NCBI GenBank assembly: GCA_018676275.1
Contig: JABHFC010000126.1
Coordinates: 1-25,413, forward strand
Direction of reading: 5' to 3'
Origin: Gammaproteobacteria bacterium
Lineage (GTDB): Bacteria > Pseudomonadota > Gammaproteobacteria > Eutrophobiales > Eutrophobiaceae
DNA: 25,413 nt
A model generated the notes under the pieces. That model searched no databases. It worked only from the letters and a program-made list of their open reading frames with translations, and was not told the DNA's origin. Below, piece after piece: positions 8,057-16,213 of the stretch. The first letter of the stretch is position 1. Each line of letters opens with the position of its first letter. The translations under genes and the position numbers were made by a program.

Positions 8057-8284
8057 TCGTCATCCTGGCGCATAAACCCGTCATCCCCGCACCCCTCCGG
8101 GTATAAACTCCGGCGGGGATCCAGTTATTTTATTCACCGCAGAATGCGGACATTATATTCTTGTTTCCGTCATGCCGGCACGTGAACCCGTCATCCCCGC
8201 ACCCAACCTACGTCATCCCCGCGCATAAACCCGTCATCCCCGCGAAGGCGGGGATCCAGTAGTTTTATAATCGCAGAATGCGAT
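8057..8284. repeat. Tandem cluster of composite hairpin repeats filling a 308-bp gap
   Basis: No gene is seen in 8021-8328. Several GTCATCC-starting units are stacked here. The longest complete unit (8080-8125) has a larger loop between CCCCGC and GCGGGG. A 28-nt unit (8233-8260) has arms TCCCCGC and GCGGGGA around GAAG, ending TCCAGT. Each is followed, after about 10 AT-rich bases, by a second small hairpin with loop GAA: CCGCA/TGCGG (8137-8149) and ATCGCA/TGCGAT (8270-8284). Broken partial units lie between. The cluster looks like repeated insertion or local duplication of one composite element. Confidence 0.8.
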
Positions 8285-8328
8285 ACCTTGCCTTATAATA
8301 AAATGAGCCCAATCAACCGAGACCCACA

Positions 8329-8946
8329 ATGACCGATACCATTGATAATGTAGACACCCTGGAACAACACTTCGATCCACCACTGGCTGCTGCCGTAGCC
8401 ATCATGCGCGACAGCCTGGATAAATATCAACGCCAGTTTATTGAGCGCTCACCCTTTGCCTGTATAGCCACAGCCGACGCTAGCGGCCAGCCAACTATTT
8501 CACCCAAAGGCGATGCTCCGGGTTTTATCAAGGTCATCGATGAAAATACATTAGTCATTCCAGATCGTATCGGTAATAACAAGCTTGAGTCCTTCCACAA
8601 CCTGCTGGAGAACCCAAAGATAGGCATCATATTTATGATCCCCGGTCTCAGGGAAACATTACGTATTTCCGGCGAAGCCAGTATCACCACCAGTGAAGAA
8701 CAACTTAAATATGCGAAGGTTGGTAAAACAACAGCAAAAACTGGCTTACTGATCAAAGTCACCAAGGTCTACTTCCATTGCGGCAAAGCTATGATCCGGT
8801 CCAAACTCTGGGATGAAAAAAGTAAAGCCCAACCCGGCGAGATGCCCACCTTCGGCGAGATCATAAAAGCAGAAGCCAGTCTAAACGACAGTACAGAACA
8901 ACTGGATGAAATGATGGAAGGCGTTTACAAAGACCATTTGTACTAA
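8329..8946 (+). CDS. Pyridoxamine 5'-phosphate oxidase-like flavin-binding protein
   Basis: A cytoplasmic split-barrel protein of 205 residues that probably binds FMN. The region about 40-165 carries the family pattern: RSPFACIATADASGQPTISPKG (strand pair), the GFIKVIDENTLVIPDR stretch, NPKIGIIFMIPGLRETLRISG, and LLIKVTKVYFHCGKA. This layout matches the PPOX subgroup often annotated as MSMEG_1061/DR2398-like. The real substrate of that subgroup is not established, so pyridoxine synthesis should not be assumed. It is flanked on both sides by hairpin repeats and appears to be a single-gene unit. ATG is the only sensible start. Confidence 0.85.
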   Translation: MTDTIDNVDTLEQHFDPPLAAAVAIMRDSLDKYQRQFIERSPFACIATADASGQPTISPKGDAPGFIKVIDENTLVIPDRIGNNKLESFHNLLENPKIGIIFMIPGLRETLRISGEASITTSEEQLKYAKVGKTTAKTGLLIKVTKVYFHCGKAMIRSKLWDEKSKAQPGEMPTFGEIIKAEASLNDSTEQLDEMMEGVYKDHLY

Positions 8947-8973
8947 AGTAACCGTCATTCTCGCACCTACACC

Positions 8974-9001
8974 GTCATTCCCGCGCAGGCGGGAATCCAG
9001 T
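8974..9001. repeat. 28-nt hairpin repeat, TTCCCGC-arm variant
   Basis: GTCA, arm TTCCCGC, loop GCAG, arm GCGGGAA, TCCAGT; stem pairs perfectly. A partial unit starting GTCATTCTCGC lies just before it at 8954. It sits directly after the PPOX-like gene. Confidence 0.8.
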
Positions 9002-9103
9002 CAATTAACCGTATCTAACTGAATCACCTTGGAATTCATCCTCAGAAGCGTAATATACAGAAAAGAATAAAAATAGTAGTGCTAAGGGTTCAAGGAAATA
9101 GGG

Positions 9104-9865
9104 ATGAACCAAAAGAAATCACCTTTAAAAGATAAACCATTGCGCCAACCGGGCCAGTCAGTTCAAGAAGAACTCGATAAAATACTGGATGACAAATTAC
9201 TTCCATATGTAATTGCCTCTGGGATATTCATAGCTTTCGCCCTCCGAGAATGGTACATATATTTTTACCCTACTTCGCCTCGACCAATTTTTTTCACCAT
9301 CTTCGCAATCTTGGCTATCTGTTTTACCGCATATTCGTTTTACAGAAACATAAACAATATAAAGAACCTCAAACAAGGCCGTGACGGCGAAAAAGCCGTC
9401 GGCCAATTCCTGGAAATACTTCGGGAAGATGGCTGTATTGTTTTTCATGACATCGTTGGCGATAAGTTTAATATCGATCATGTCGTAGTTTCAGAGAAAG
9501 GTATTTACTGCATCGAAACAAAAACTTATTCTAAACCGAGCACAGGGAATCCAAGAGTTCACTTCAACGGTCAAACACTTCGCATTGATGGGCTCGGTGG
9601 AAAAAATGAAATCCTCACCCAGGTCTCCGCGGCATCGACCTGGCTGAAAAATACATTGAAGGAATCCACCGGTAAGAACTTTGTAATTAGACCCGTGATC
9701 CTATTCCCTGGCTGGATGGTGAATAACGAAAATAGCTTCAAGGAAATATGGGTACTTGAACCTAAAGCTTTTCCCAACTTCCTGAAGAATCAAAATAACA
9801 GCATCACTCGTGAAGACAAGAAACTGGCAGCGTATCATTTAAGTCGGTATATAAGATCTTTGTGA
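9104..9865 (+). CDS. Membrane-anchored NERD-domain nuclease-related protein
   Basis: 253 residues. Two closely spaced membrane helices (about 33-53 and 60-80) are followed by a NERD domain (about 92-205) facing the cytoplasm. The NERD core resembles PD-(D/E)XK nucleases, and its putative active-site residues are present: E96 in GRDGEKAVG, D125 in IDHVVVS, and E138-x-K140 in CIETKTY. NERD proteins are widespread and often occur near DNA-processing genes; activity in most is unproven. The next gene (Nudix-methyltransferase) begins about 80 bp downstream in the same direction with no visible terminator, so it may belong to the same locus. The start ATG is supported by AAGGAAATAGGG. Confidence 0.83.
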   Translation: MNQKKSPLKDKPLRQPGQSVQEELDKILDDKLLPYVIASGIFIAFALREWYIYFYPTSPRPIFFTIFAILAICFTAYSFYRNINNIKNLKQGRDGEKAVGQFLEILREDGCIVFHDIVGDKFNIDHVVVSEKGIYCIETKTYSKPSTGNPRVHFNGQTLRIDGLGGKNEILTQVSAASTWLKNTLKESTGKNFVIRPVILFPGWMVNNENSFKEIWVLEPKAFPNFLKNQNNSITREDKKLAAYHLSRYIRSL

Positions 9866-9947
9866 ATATGGATGGGTCTGAAAATATAACTACTAACTAT
9901 GGAGCCACCAGATACGTCATGATGCCTAATTGGTCATCGGAACACGG

Positions 9948-10931
9948 ATGGATATGGTGATAGATGTAACGGCAGCAATCATATCCAAAGCAGACAAAGT
10001 GCTAGCTGCGCGTCGTAGACCAGGTATACATTTGGCAGGATATTGGGAGTTTCCAGGTGGTAAGCTCGAGTTAGGTGAGACACCTAGAGAATGCCTTTTG
10101 CGCGAGTTAGCTGAGGAGTTCTCAATCACTGTTAACATTGGTGCTTTTGTTGGTGAAAGTGTCTACGACTACGGAACAAAGATCGTTCGTCTATTAGCCT
10201 ATCAGGTTGAACACGTGACTGGTGATTTTCAGTTATCAGACCACGATGAAATACGATGGCTTTCCCTGAACGAACTTGATGCGCTAAAGTGGGCACCTGC
10301 TGATGTGTCGCTTATTGAGCAGTATAAAGCGCATGTTTCTACTTCAGCTTACTATGATCGTAATGCGCAGAATTATTGTAATGAGACACTTAACTTTGAT
10401 ATGGGTGAACTCTATAAGTCATTCTTCGAGAATTTGACAACAGGAGCTCATATATTGGATTTAGGCTGTGGCTCGGGTCGTGATAGCAGGGCTTTTTTGA
10501 ATAATGGCTATAGAATTACTGCTTTGGACAGTAACTCCGCTGTTGCCGTTTACGCCGAGCAGGTTATTGGGCAACCTGTCGTGGTAACTCACTTTCAGGA
10601 GTTGGCATTTACGGATGAATTCGATGCTATTTGGGCTTGCGCAAGCCTATTGCATTGCACCCGACAGCAGATGCCGAGTGTTTTGAATCGGATTGCAAAT
10701 GCATTGAAAAACGGTGGCATTGTCTATATGTCTTTCAAATGGGGTGATGACGAAACTATAGATGAGCGCGGTCGTTTTTATTCTAATTACACTGATGTAA
10801 CACTGGACGGTCTTTTGTCGAAAATAGCCAATCTAGAAACCATGGACATTTGGGATGTTACAAAACCGCTACGCGATGGCGAACAAAAATGGGTAAATGC
10901 GCTTGTTAAAAAAGTTGCGAGTAAGATGTGA
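9948..10931 (+). CDS. Nudix hydrolase fused to a class I SAM methyltransferase
   Basis: A two-domain cytoplasmic enzyme of about 327 residues. The N-terminal half is a MutT-like Nudix domain with the full box G38-x5-E44-x7-REL-x-EE (E53, E56, E57), which would hydrolyse a nucleoside diphosphate derivative. The C-terminal half (about 130-327) is a Rossmann methyltransferase: motif I ILDLGCGSGRD (169-179), acidic D194, and FDAIWACASLLH at motif IV. There is no NPPY/DPPY catalytic motif of DNA amino-methylases, so a small-molecule or nucleotide target is more likely. ATG at 9948 is preferred; TTG 9930, ATG 9954 and GTG 9957 are possible. The stop overlaps the helicase start (GTGA), so the two are coupled. 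Confidence 0.85.
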   Translation: MDMVIDVTAAIISKADKVLAARRRPGIHLAGYWEFPGGKLELGETPRECLLRELAEEFSITVNIGAFVGESVYDYGTKIVRLLAYQVEHVTGDFQLSDHDEIRWLSLNELDALKWAPADVSLIEQYKAHVSTSAYYDRNAQNYCNETLNFDMGELYKSFFENLTTGAHILDLGCGSGRDSRAFLNNGYRITALDSNSAVAVYAEQVIGQPVVVTHFQELAFTDEFDAIWACASLLHCTRQQMPSVLNRIANALKNGGIVYMSFKWGDDETIDERGRFYSNYTDVTLDGLLSKIANLETMDIWDVTKPLRDGEQKWVNALVKKVASKM

Positions 10932-13900
10932 GCCCCTTCCCCAAGAAACATTTAACAGTTGGTGGCAGTGACCCGTTTTTACCTAGTCTATTGGAAGCGA
11001 TAAACCACGCTACTGAGATTAATATTACCACGGCCTTTATTCGTATGACGGGAATACGTTTAATACAGGCTGCGCTTGTTGATGCCATCAATCGTAATGC
11101 TATTGTGCGGATTCTGACTGGTGATTATTTAGGTATTACCGATCCGAATGCATTGCGATATTTAATGCTGCTACAAGAGCAAGGTGCTCAAGTTAAGGTA
11201 TATGAAAGTTATGGTAAGCATAGCTTCCATATGAAGGCATATCTGTTTACGCACTCAACCAAAGGTAAAGTTGATGGTGGATGTGCTTTTGTTGGTTCCA
11301 GCAATTTAAGCCAGACCGCACTCGAAAATGGACTGGAGTGGAATCTAAAGATCGATCGCGCAGAGGATGAAAAGCGCTTTCGACTTGTAATGGACGAATA
11401 CGACGTCTTGTATAGTGACATAAGATGCAAACCGTTAACTTATCAATGGATTGATGAATATATTCAACGTATTCCTACTCAGTCACAAGAACACTTGCCG
11501 ATAGATGCAGGCGCCGATGAAGCCGAGCCACCGCCAGTAGTGAATTCTATTCAATTGGAGGCCCTTGACGCACTTAATGAGACGCGTGAACAAGGATACC
11601 GTCGAGGATTGGTAGTGATGGCAACTGGTTTGGGTAAGACTTGGCTAGCGGCCTTCGATAGTGACCGGGTTAACGCCAAACGATTGCTATTTGTTGCTCA
11701 TCGCGAAGAAATCCTCAATCAGGCCGAGGAAACCTTTGTTCGGATTCGCCCTAATGTCAAAGTTGGACGTTATAACGGCGATAATCGAGATATTGGTGTA
11801 GATATGCTATTTGCTTCTATCCAATCTTTGGGTCGTGATGCACATTTGGATAATTTCGCTAAGGACTATTTCGACTATATCGTAGTAGACGAATTTCACC
11901 ACGCTGCGGCACGTACTTATCAGCGCCTGTTGGCCTATTTTACGCCGAGATTTCTGCTTGGATTAACAGCTACCCCCGATCGGACAGACCAATCAGATAT
12001 TCTCAATTTATGTGACGATAACCTCGTTTTCACGAAAGACCTTTTCGATGGTATCGAGGCAAAGTTATTATGTCCGTTTCATTATCAGGGTATTGCTGAC
12101 GTTGTTAATTATGCTGAGATTAGCTGGCGCAATGGTAAATTTGACCCCAATGAGTTGGTTAACCAGTTGGCAACTCAAGCACGTGCCCGGCATAACCTAA
12201 AACACTGGCAAAAACATCACCAGAGCCGAACATTAGCTTTTTGTGTCTCAAAAAAGCATGCCGACTTCATGGCCGAATACTTTAGTCGTCACGGGGTTAA
12301 TTCTGTCTCAGTTCACAGCGATTCGAAGGTTTTACGTAATGAGGCGCTAACACAACTTAAGGACGGGCGAATACAGGTCATTTTCTCGGTCGATCTATTT
12401 AATGAAGGCGTTGATCTACCTTCGATTGACACCGTATTAATGCTGCGACCGACTGAATCGAAAATTATGTTTTTGCAGCAATTAGGTAGAGGCCTACGGA
12501 ATAGCCCGGAAACTGGTAAAGAGCGTTTAATGGTGCTGGATTTTATCGGCAATCATATCAGTTTTTTTCGTAAACCTGAGGCTCTTTTTAAAGTCGGGGT
12601 GACAAACAATTCTCGCAAAGAATTCATCAAACAATTAAAGGATAAAACACTTCTTCTTCCTGAGGGTTGCTTCGTTAATTACGATTTAGAATCCATTGAT
12701 TTTATGGAAAAGCTGATTGGTACCAGGGTTGACCAACAATTGGAGATCTATCAGGCTCTTCGCGATTCCTACGGCAGACGACCAGTATTGTCGGAGTTTT
12801 ATCGTGCAGGTGGTGTGGTAGATACAATACGTAAAGCATATGGTCATTGGCTAGCCTTGGTAACGAATGAATGTGACTTGAATAATGATGAACAGCTGTG
12901 TCTTGCGCAGTTTGAGAATTTTTTTATTGAGCTTGAGACAACAAACCTAACCAAATCTTTCAAACTGGTTTTGTTAGAAGCACTGATAGAACTAGAGGGA
13001 TTTGAACGAGCTCCATCCACCTTGGATCTATCGTTGAAAAGTTTTGAAGTTTTGCAGCGACGAAGAAGTCTGTTAACGGATCTGCCAGAGAAGTTTAGAC
13101 AATTAAAGGAATTGCCGCCGGCTAACGTAAGCGATTGGCATAAATATTGGAGTAGTAATCCTATTAATGCTTGGGTTGGTGGCAATACTGTATCAACTAA
13201 TAGTTTCTTTGCGTTGGATGATAAAATTTTTTCTTTCCAGATAAAGATACCAGGGGAACTCTTCGGTACTTTTGTCCTGTTAGTCCAGGAAATCGTTAAT
13301 TATCGCTTTTTACAATATGAATTTCGTCTTGCAAATAAGGTCTCAGCAACGATAAACAATGTCCATCAGCTCGACGAACACAATTATCAAGATATCCCTT
13401 ATTTTGCCGACCTGCGTATTGCATGTGGCCATTTCAAGACAAGCCAACATGATGACACGAATATTGAACATCTGTCGTTACCAAGTAGTTACGGTAGACT
13501 TGATCCAGGTAGACATTTTATAGCTCGAGCATTGGGAAGTTCTATGGATGGTGGCCGATCGCCCATTAAGAATGGAGACTACTTATTGTTAGAACGGATC
13601 ACACCTGTAAGTGCTGGCAGCAATGACGGAAAAACCGTAGCAATTGAACGAGAAGATTTAACCGGTGATGGCCAGTATCTGCTGAGAACAGTAAAGAAAT
13701 TAGAAAATGGTAATTATCAGTTAATCGCTAACAACCTCGACTATAGTCCGATGACGGCGACAAGCGAGATGAATACTTTTGCGCGTCTAAAAAATATTGT
13801 AGATCGTGTTGACTTACATCTCCATAAAATATTCATGAGAGAAGACATACCGCAATTATTTGATTTGGAATTTAACCCAGCGCTTTGGCAAACCGGACAT

Positions 13901-14257
13901 GTTCGTCCAAAAAATCATCCCGATCAATATCTTTTGGTAACTCTTAATAAACAAGGACAAGCTAAAGATCATCAGTATCACGACTATTTTATAGATAAAG
14001 AGAAATTTCACTGGCAAAGTCAAAATAGCACTTCTCCAAATGTTAGTAAGGGTAAGGCGATAATCAATCACAAAAGTACTGAGAGCCAAGTTCACTTGTT
14101 TGTTCGTAAAAACAGACTGGAAGGCAAAAAGGCTGCTCCATTTATTTACTGCGGAAGACTTAGTTATCTAAGCCATAAAGGTGAAAAGCCAATGAATGTT
14201 AAATGGTTATTAGAACGTTCATTGACCCAAAATTTGTTTGATTATTTTTCTGGATGA
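10928..14257 (+). CDS. PLD-like/SF2 helicase/DUF3427 protein with embedded LexA-like (S24) domain
   Basis: A 1109-residue multidomain protein. Residues about 10-165 are phospholipase D-like with one HKD half-site (H101, K103, GSSN 123-126). An SF2 helicase spans about 205-545: Walker A TGLGKT (K237), DEFH box 321-324, TATP 347-350, and motif VI QLGRGLR with R521/R524. A helical linker follows. Residues about 820-955 resemble LexA/UmuD peptidases: FADLRIACG has Cys833-Gly834 where UmuD is cut, Ser872-Met873 in GSSM fits the nucleophile, and NGDYLLLE follows. The usual Lys appears to be R920 (K923/K924 nearby). DUF3427-like sequence (FHWQSQN, 1027-1033; GEKPM) ends the protein. GTG start, 4-bp overlap upstream. 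PLD-helicase-DUF3427 proteins are often found among mobile and defence genes. Confidence 0.88.
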   Translation: MSPFPKKHLTVGGSDPFLPSLLEAINHATEINITTAFIRMTGIRLIQAALVDAINRNAIVRILTGDYLGITDPNALRYLMLLQEQGAQVKVYESYGKHSFHMKAYLFTHSTKGKVDGGCAFVGSSNLSQTALENGLEWNLKIDRAEDEKRFRLVMDEYDVLYSDIRCKPLTYQWIDEYIQRIPTQSQEHLPIDAGADEAEPPPVVNSIQLEALDALNETREQGYRRGLVVMATGLGKTWLAAFDSDRVNAKRLLFVAHREEILNQAEETFVRIRPNVKVGRYNGDNRDIGVDMLFASIQSLGRDAHLDNFAKDYFDYIVVDEFHHAAARTYQRLLAYFTPRFLLGLTATPDRTDQSDILNLCDDNLVFTKDLFDGIEAKLLCPFHYQGIADVVNYAEISWRNGKFDPNELVNQLATQARARHNLKHWQKHHQSRTLAFCVSKKHADFMAEYFSRHGVNSVSVHSDSKVLRNEALTQLKDGRIQVIFSVDLFNEGVDLPSIDTVLMLRPTESKIMFLQQLGRGLRNSPETGKERLMVLDFIGNHISFFRKPEALFKVGVTNNSRKEFIKQLKDKTLLLPEGCFVNYDLESIDFMEKLIGTRVDQQLEIYQALRDSYGRRPVLSEFYRAGGVVDTIRKAYGHWLALVTNECDLNNDEQLCLAQFENFFIELETTNLTKSFKLVLLEALIELEGFERAPSTLDLSLKSFEVLQRRRSLLTDLPEKFRQLKELPPANVSDWHKYWSSNPINAWVGGNTVSTNSFFALDDKIFSFQIKIPGELFGTFVLLVQEIVNYRFLQYEFRLANKVSATINNVHQLDEHNYQDIPYFADLRIACGHFKTSQHDDTNIEHLSLPSSYGRLDPGRHFIARALGSSMDGGRSPIKNGDYLLLERITPVSAGSNDGKTVAIEREDLTGDGQYLLRTVKKLENGNYQLIANNLDYSPMTATSEMNTFARLKNIVDRVDLHLHKIFMREDIPQLFDLEFNPALWQTGHVRPKNHPDQYLLVTLNKQGQAKDHQYHDYFIDKEKFHWQSQNSTSPNVSKGKAIINHKSTESQVHLFVRKNRLEGKKAAPFIYCGRLSYLSHKGEKPMNVKWLLERSLTQNLFDYFSG

Positions 14258-14269
14258 AAAGATACGAAT

Positions 14270-14956
14270 ATGTCCAAACTTTACATTCCATCGAAAGGCC
14301 CGAAATCATGGAAGGAATTCCTCGCCGACCCTGAAAAGCAGTGGTCAACAGGTTATTCAGCACGTTCCATGGCATATTGTTGGGAAGAAGCTAATGGTTT
14401 TCCTAAAAGTATCCTTGCCGTATTTCAGAGTTCTGATATCGAAATATTCAAGCACACTGAGATTATTCTGGGTATACCTGAGCATAAGGTTTCATTGCCA
14501 GGGAGAGGGTTCAGTTCTCAAAATGATCTCTTTGTACTTGCTAGATCCGGTGATGAGCTTATCTCTATTGCTGTGGAAGGTAAGGTGTCAGAACGGTTTG
14601 ATAATTGTACGGTGGAGGAATGGTTGAAAGATGGTTCTTATAACAAGCATGAGAGGATTAAGGGTTTGACGAAGATTATTGGTTTGACTGTTGAGGAGAT
14701 TATGCCTATTCGTTATCAGCTGATTCATCGAACAGCTTCTGCGTTATTGGAGGCAAATCGGTTTTGTACACATCATGCTTTGATGATGGTACATTCATTT
14801 AGTCAGTCTCATGAGTGGTTTGATGATTATGCTGCTTTTGCTCAATTGTATGGGGTGAAACAAAACCCAAATGAATTGTCAGCTGCTAAGAAGATTAATG
14901 GTATATTTTTGTATTTGACGTGGGTTACTGGTGAAGCGGAGTATTTGGAAAAATAG
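14270..14956 (+). CDS. PD-(D/E)XK-like protein of the helicase locus (DUF6946-like)
   Basis: 228 residues, no signal or membrane helices. A nuclease-like core is suggested by QNDLFVLARSGDELISIAVEGK, where D86, E103 and K105 give D-x16-E-x-K; E39/E40 in an early helix could be the helical acidic residue. Conserved-looking stretches YQLIHRTASALLEANRF and MMVHSFSQSHEWFDDYAAFAQL recall the DUF6946 family from memory. This was not checked by search. It begins 12 bp after the helicase stop, so it is probably the last gene of the operon. No strong ribosome site is seen, only GGATGAAAAG before the ATG. A restriction or effector nuclease role is inference. Confidence 0.7.
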   Translation: MSKLYIPSKGPKSWKEFLADPEKQWSTGYSARSMAYCWEEANGFPKSILAVFQSSDIEIFKHTEIILGIPEHKVSLPGRGFSSQNDLFVLARSGDELISIAVEGKVSERFDNCTVEEWLKDGSYNKHERIKGLTKIIGLTVEEIMPIRYQLIHRTASALLEANRFCTHHALMMVHSFSQSHEWFDDYAAFAQLYGVKQNPNELSAAKKINGIFLYLTWVTGEAEYLEK

Positions 14957-15024
14957 CGAATGTCGGTGTGAAAGCTGAAGGAAATCGAAAAATTATTTGT
15001 CGTAGACAATCAGGTTACACGGAC

Positions 15025-15396
15025 ATGCAGGTAACACCTGCGATGATCGGGGTGATGTTGATTTATATCGTTATGGAGCAAGTTATTAGTCCTGAGTTTG
15101 ACCTGGACAAGGATATGTTAAAGCTTGTTGTGTTTTTGTCAGTGGCGACTGTTGTTTTACTGTATGGGTTTGTGATGCATCTTTATGCGCTTGGTTTTCC
15201 GGAGTCTCCTTTTAATAAGCATAATTCGTCAGTATTTATGACTTTGCTGTGTGCTGGGTCGTTGGCTTATGTTGCTTATCAGTTTTATGAGCTGGAAATG
15301 AGGATGGGGTTTATTGTTTATGCTGTTTTGTGTTTGTTGGTTGTTGGGCTTAATTTTGGGTTTGGTTTTTATCGGGGTAGTAAGGTTGATGATTGA
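15025..15396 (+). CDS. Small inner-membrane protein, unknown function
   Basis: About 123 residues with four predicted membrane helices: TPAMIGVMLIYIVMEQVI, MLKLVVFLSVATVVLLYGFVM, VFMTLLCAGSLAYVAYQFY and GFIVYAVLCLLVVGLNFGFG. No catalytic motif or family was recognised. ATG at 15025 is chosen because the residues encoded upstream are polar and basic and would precede helix 1 oddly; a GTG at 14968 would add 19 residues. Neither start has a strong ribosome site. It follows the PD-(D/E)XK-like gene and ends 2 nt before a hairpin repeat. Confidence 0.65.
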   Translation: MQVTPAMIGVMLIYIVMEQVISPEFDLDKDMLKLVVFLSVATVVLLYGFVMHLYALGFPESPFNKHNSSVFMTLLCAGSLAYVAYQFYELEMRMGFIVYAVLCLLVVGLNFGFGFYRGSKVDD

Positions 15397-15398
15397 TA

Positions 15399-15485
15399 AC
15401 TGGATCCCCGCCTTCGCGGGAATGACGGTGTAGGTTGATTGATTACTGAGTTAGAGTTTATGCCCGGAGGGGTGCGGGAATGACG
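15399..15485. repeat. Hairpin repeat plus partial second unit
   Basis: 15399-15426 reads ACTGGA, arm TCCCCGC, loop CTTC, arm GCGGGAA, TGAC, the reverse orientation of the 8974 copy; the stem has one G-T mismatch pair. A partial unit (GCCCGGAGGGGTGCGGGAA then TGACG) ends near 15485. The pair fills the gap between two converging genes. Confidence 0.75.
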
Positions 15486-15514
15486 ATGTTGGGGATTGAT
15501 CGCTATCTGTATAT

Positions 15515-16126
15515 TTAACAAGATTCTAAAAACTGACTCACCGCTTTCTTTGGGGTTTTTGTCAGCTTTTGCGTTAACTTAAACGGTATCGAAGCTACCC
15601 TGCTTCGTTCGCTGATATCTGCCAACATTACCAGCCAAAGTTTGGCTGTCATTTCCGAATCGTACAGGGCTCTGTGAAATACACCCTCGCTGCGGATTTT
15701 TGCGTACTTCACCAGTGTGCCTAGTTTATGGTTTGGTGCGTCCTGGTAGAGTCGTCGTGCCATTAGCATTGAGCAGGCGAACTGGCCTGTGTAGTTTCTT
15801 GAAATTTTGCTCAGCTCTGCGTCGAGAAAGCGTTTATCAAATGAGGCATTGTGGGCGACGAGGTTATAACCATCGATAAAATCAGCGAAGCTGTGCATGA
15901 CGTCTTTGCAGGGTGAGGCATTTTTTAACATGCCATTGGTGATACCGGTGTAACTTTCAATAAAGCTGTCAATCGGCCTGCCGGGGTTCATTAACTGCTG
16001 GAATCGATCCGTTATCTTGCCATTTACTATACGCACAGCGCCGATTTCAATGGCGCGATCACCGTAATCCGGGGACAGACCGGTTGTTTCGAAATCCAGT
16101 ACTATTACGGTGTTGGCTTTGGACAT
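15515..16126 (-). CDS. DEDDh 3'-5' exonuclease (DnaQ/PolC-type family)
   Basis: A 203-residue RNase T/DnaQ-superfamily exonuclease. All five active-site residues are visible: D11 and E13 in VLDFETTGL, D97 in HNASFDKRF, and H151 with D156 in HRALYDSEMT. The ExoIII-like spacing and the SYTGIT motif (58-63) match stand-alone epsilon-like exonucleases. It lacks any polymerase or GIY-YIG partner domain, so it may work in repair or RNA trimming. It is convergent with the membrane-protein gene, separated by repeats. The start is ATG at 16126 with only an A-rich, weak ribosome site. Confidence 0.9.
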   Translation of the reverse strand: MSKANTVIVLDFETTGLSPDYGDRAIEIGAVRIVNGKITDRFQQLMNPGRPIDSFIESYTGITNGMLKNASPCKDVMHSFADFIDGYNLVAHNASFDKRFLDAELSKISRNYTGQFACSMLMARRLYQDAPNHKLGTLVKYAKIRSEGVFHRALYDSEMTAKLWLVMLADISERSRVASIPFKLTQKLTKTPKKAVSQFLESC

Positions 16127-16213
16127 GGTTTTTTTATTCTTTGGTCCTGTTATTTTTTTATTGTAACAAATGGGATGGGGTTATTGGGGTTCGCCTATCG
16201 GCGATGGTTTTCT

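Noticed and set aside
8057..8284. CRISPR array
   Set aside because: Repeat units are self-complementary, unequal in length and stacked without regular unique spacers; no cas genes are in the window.
9919..9960. 13-codon leader frame (MMPNWSSEHGWIW) overlapping the Nudix-MTase start by GTGA
   Set aside because: Trp-rich and neatly placed, but the nearest GGAG is 17 nt upstream and no attenuator hairpins are visible; likely chance.
9948..10931. Restriction-modification DNA methylase
   Set aside because: The methyltransferase half has no NPPY/DPPY or Cys-methylase motif; it resembles small-molecule methylases.
14238..14627. 129-residue frame overlapping the helicase end and the PD-(D/E)XK-like gene
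   Set aside because: Shadow frame of 14270-14956, with no recognisable domain and no ribosome site.
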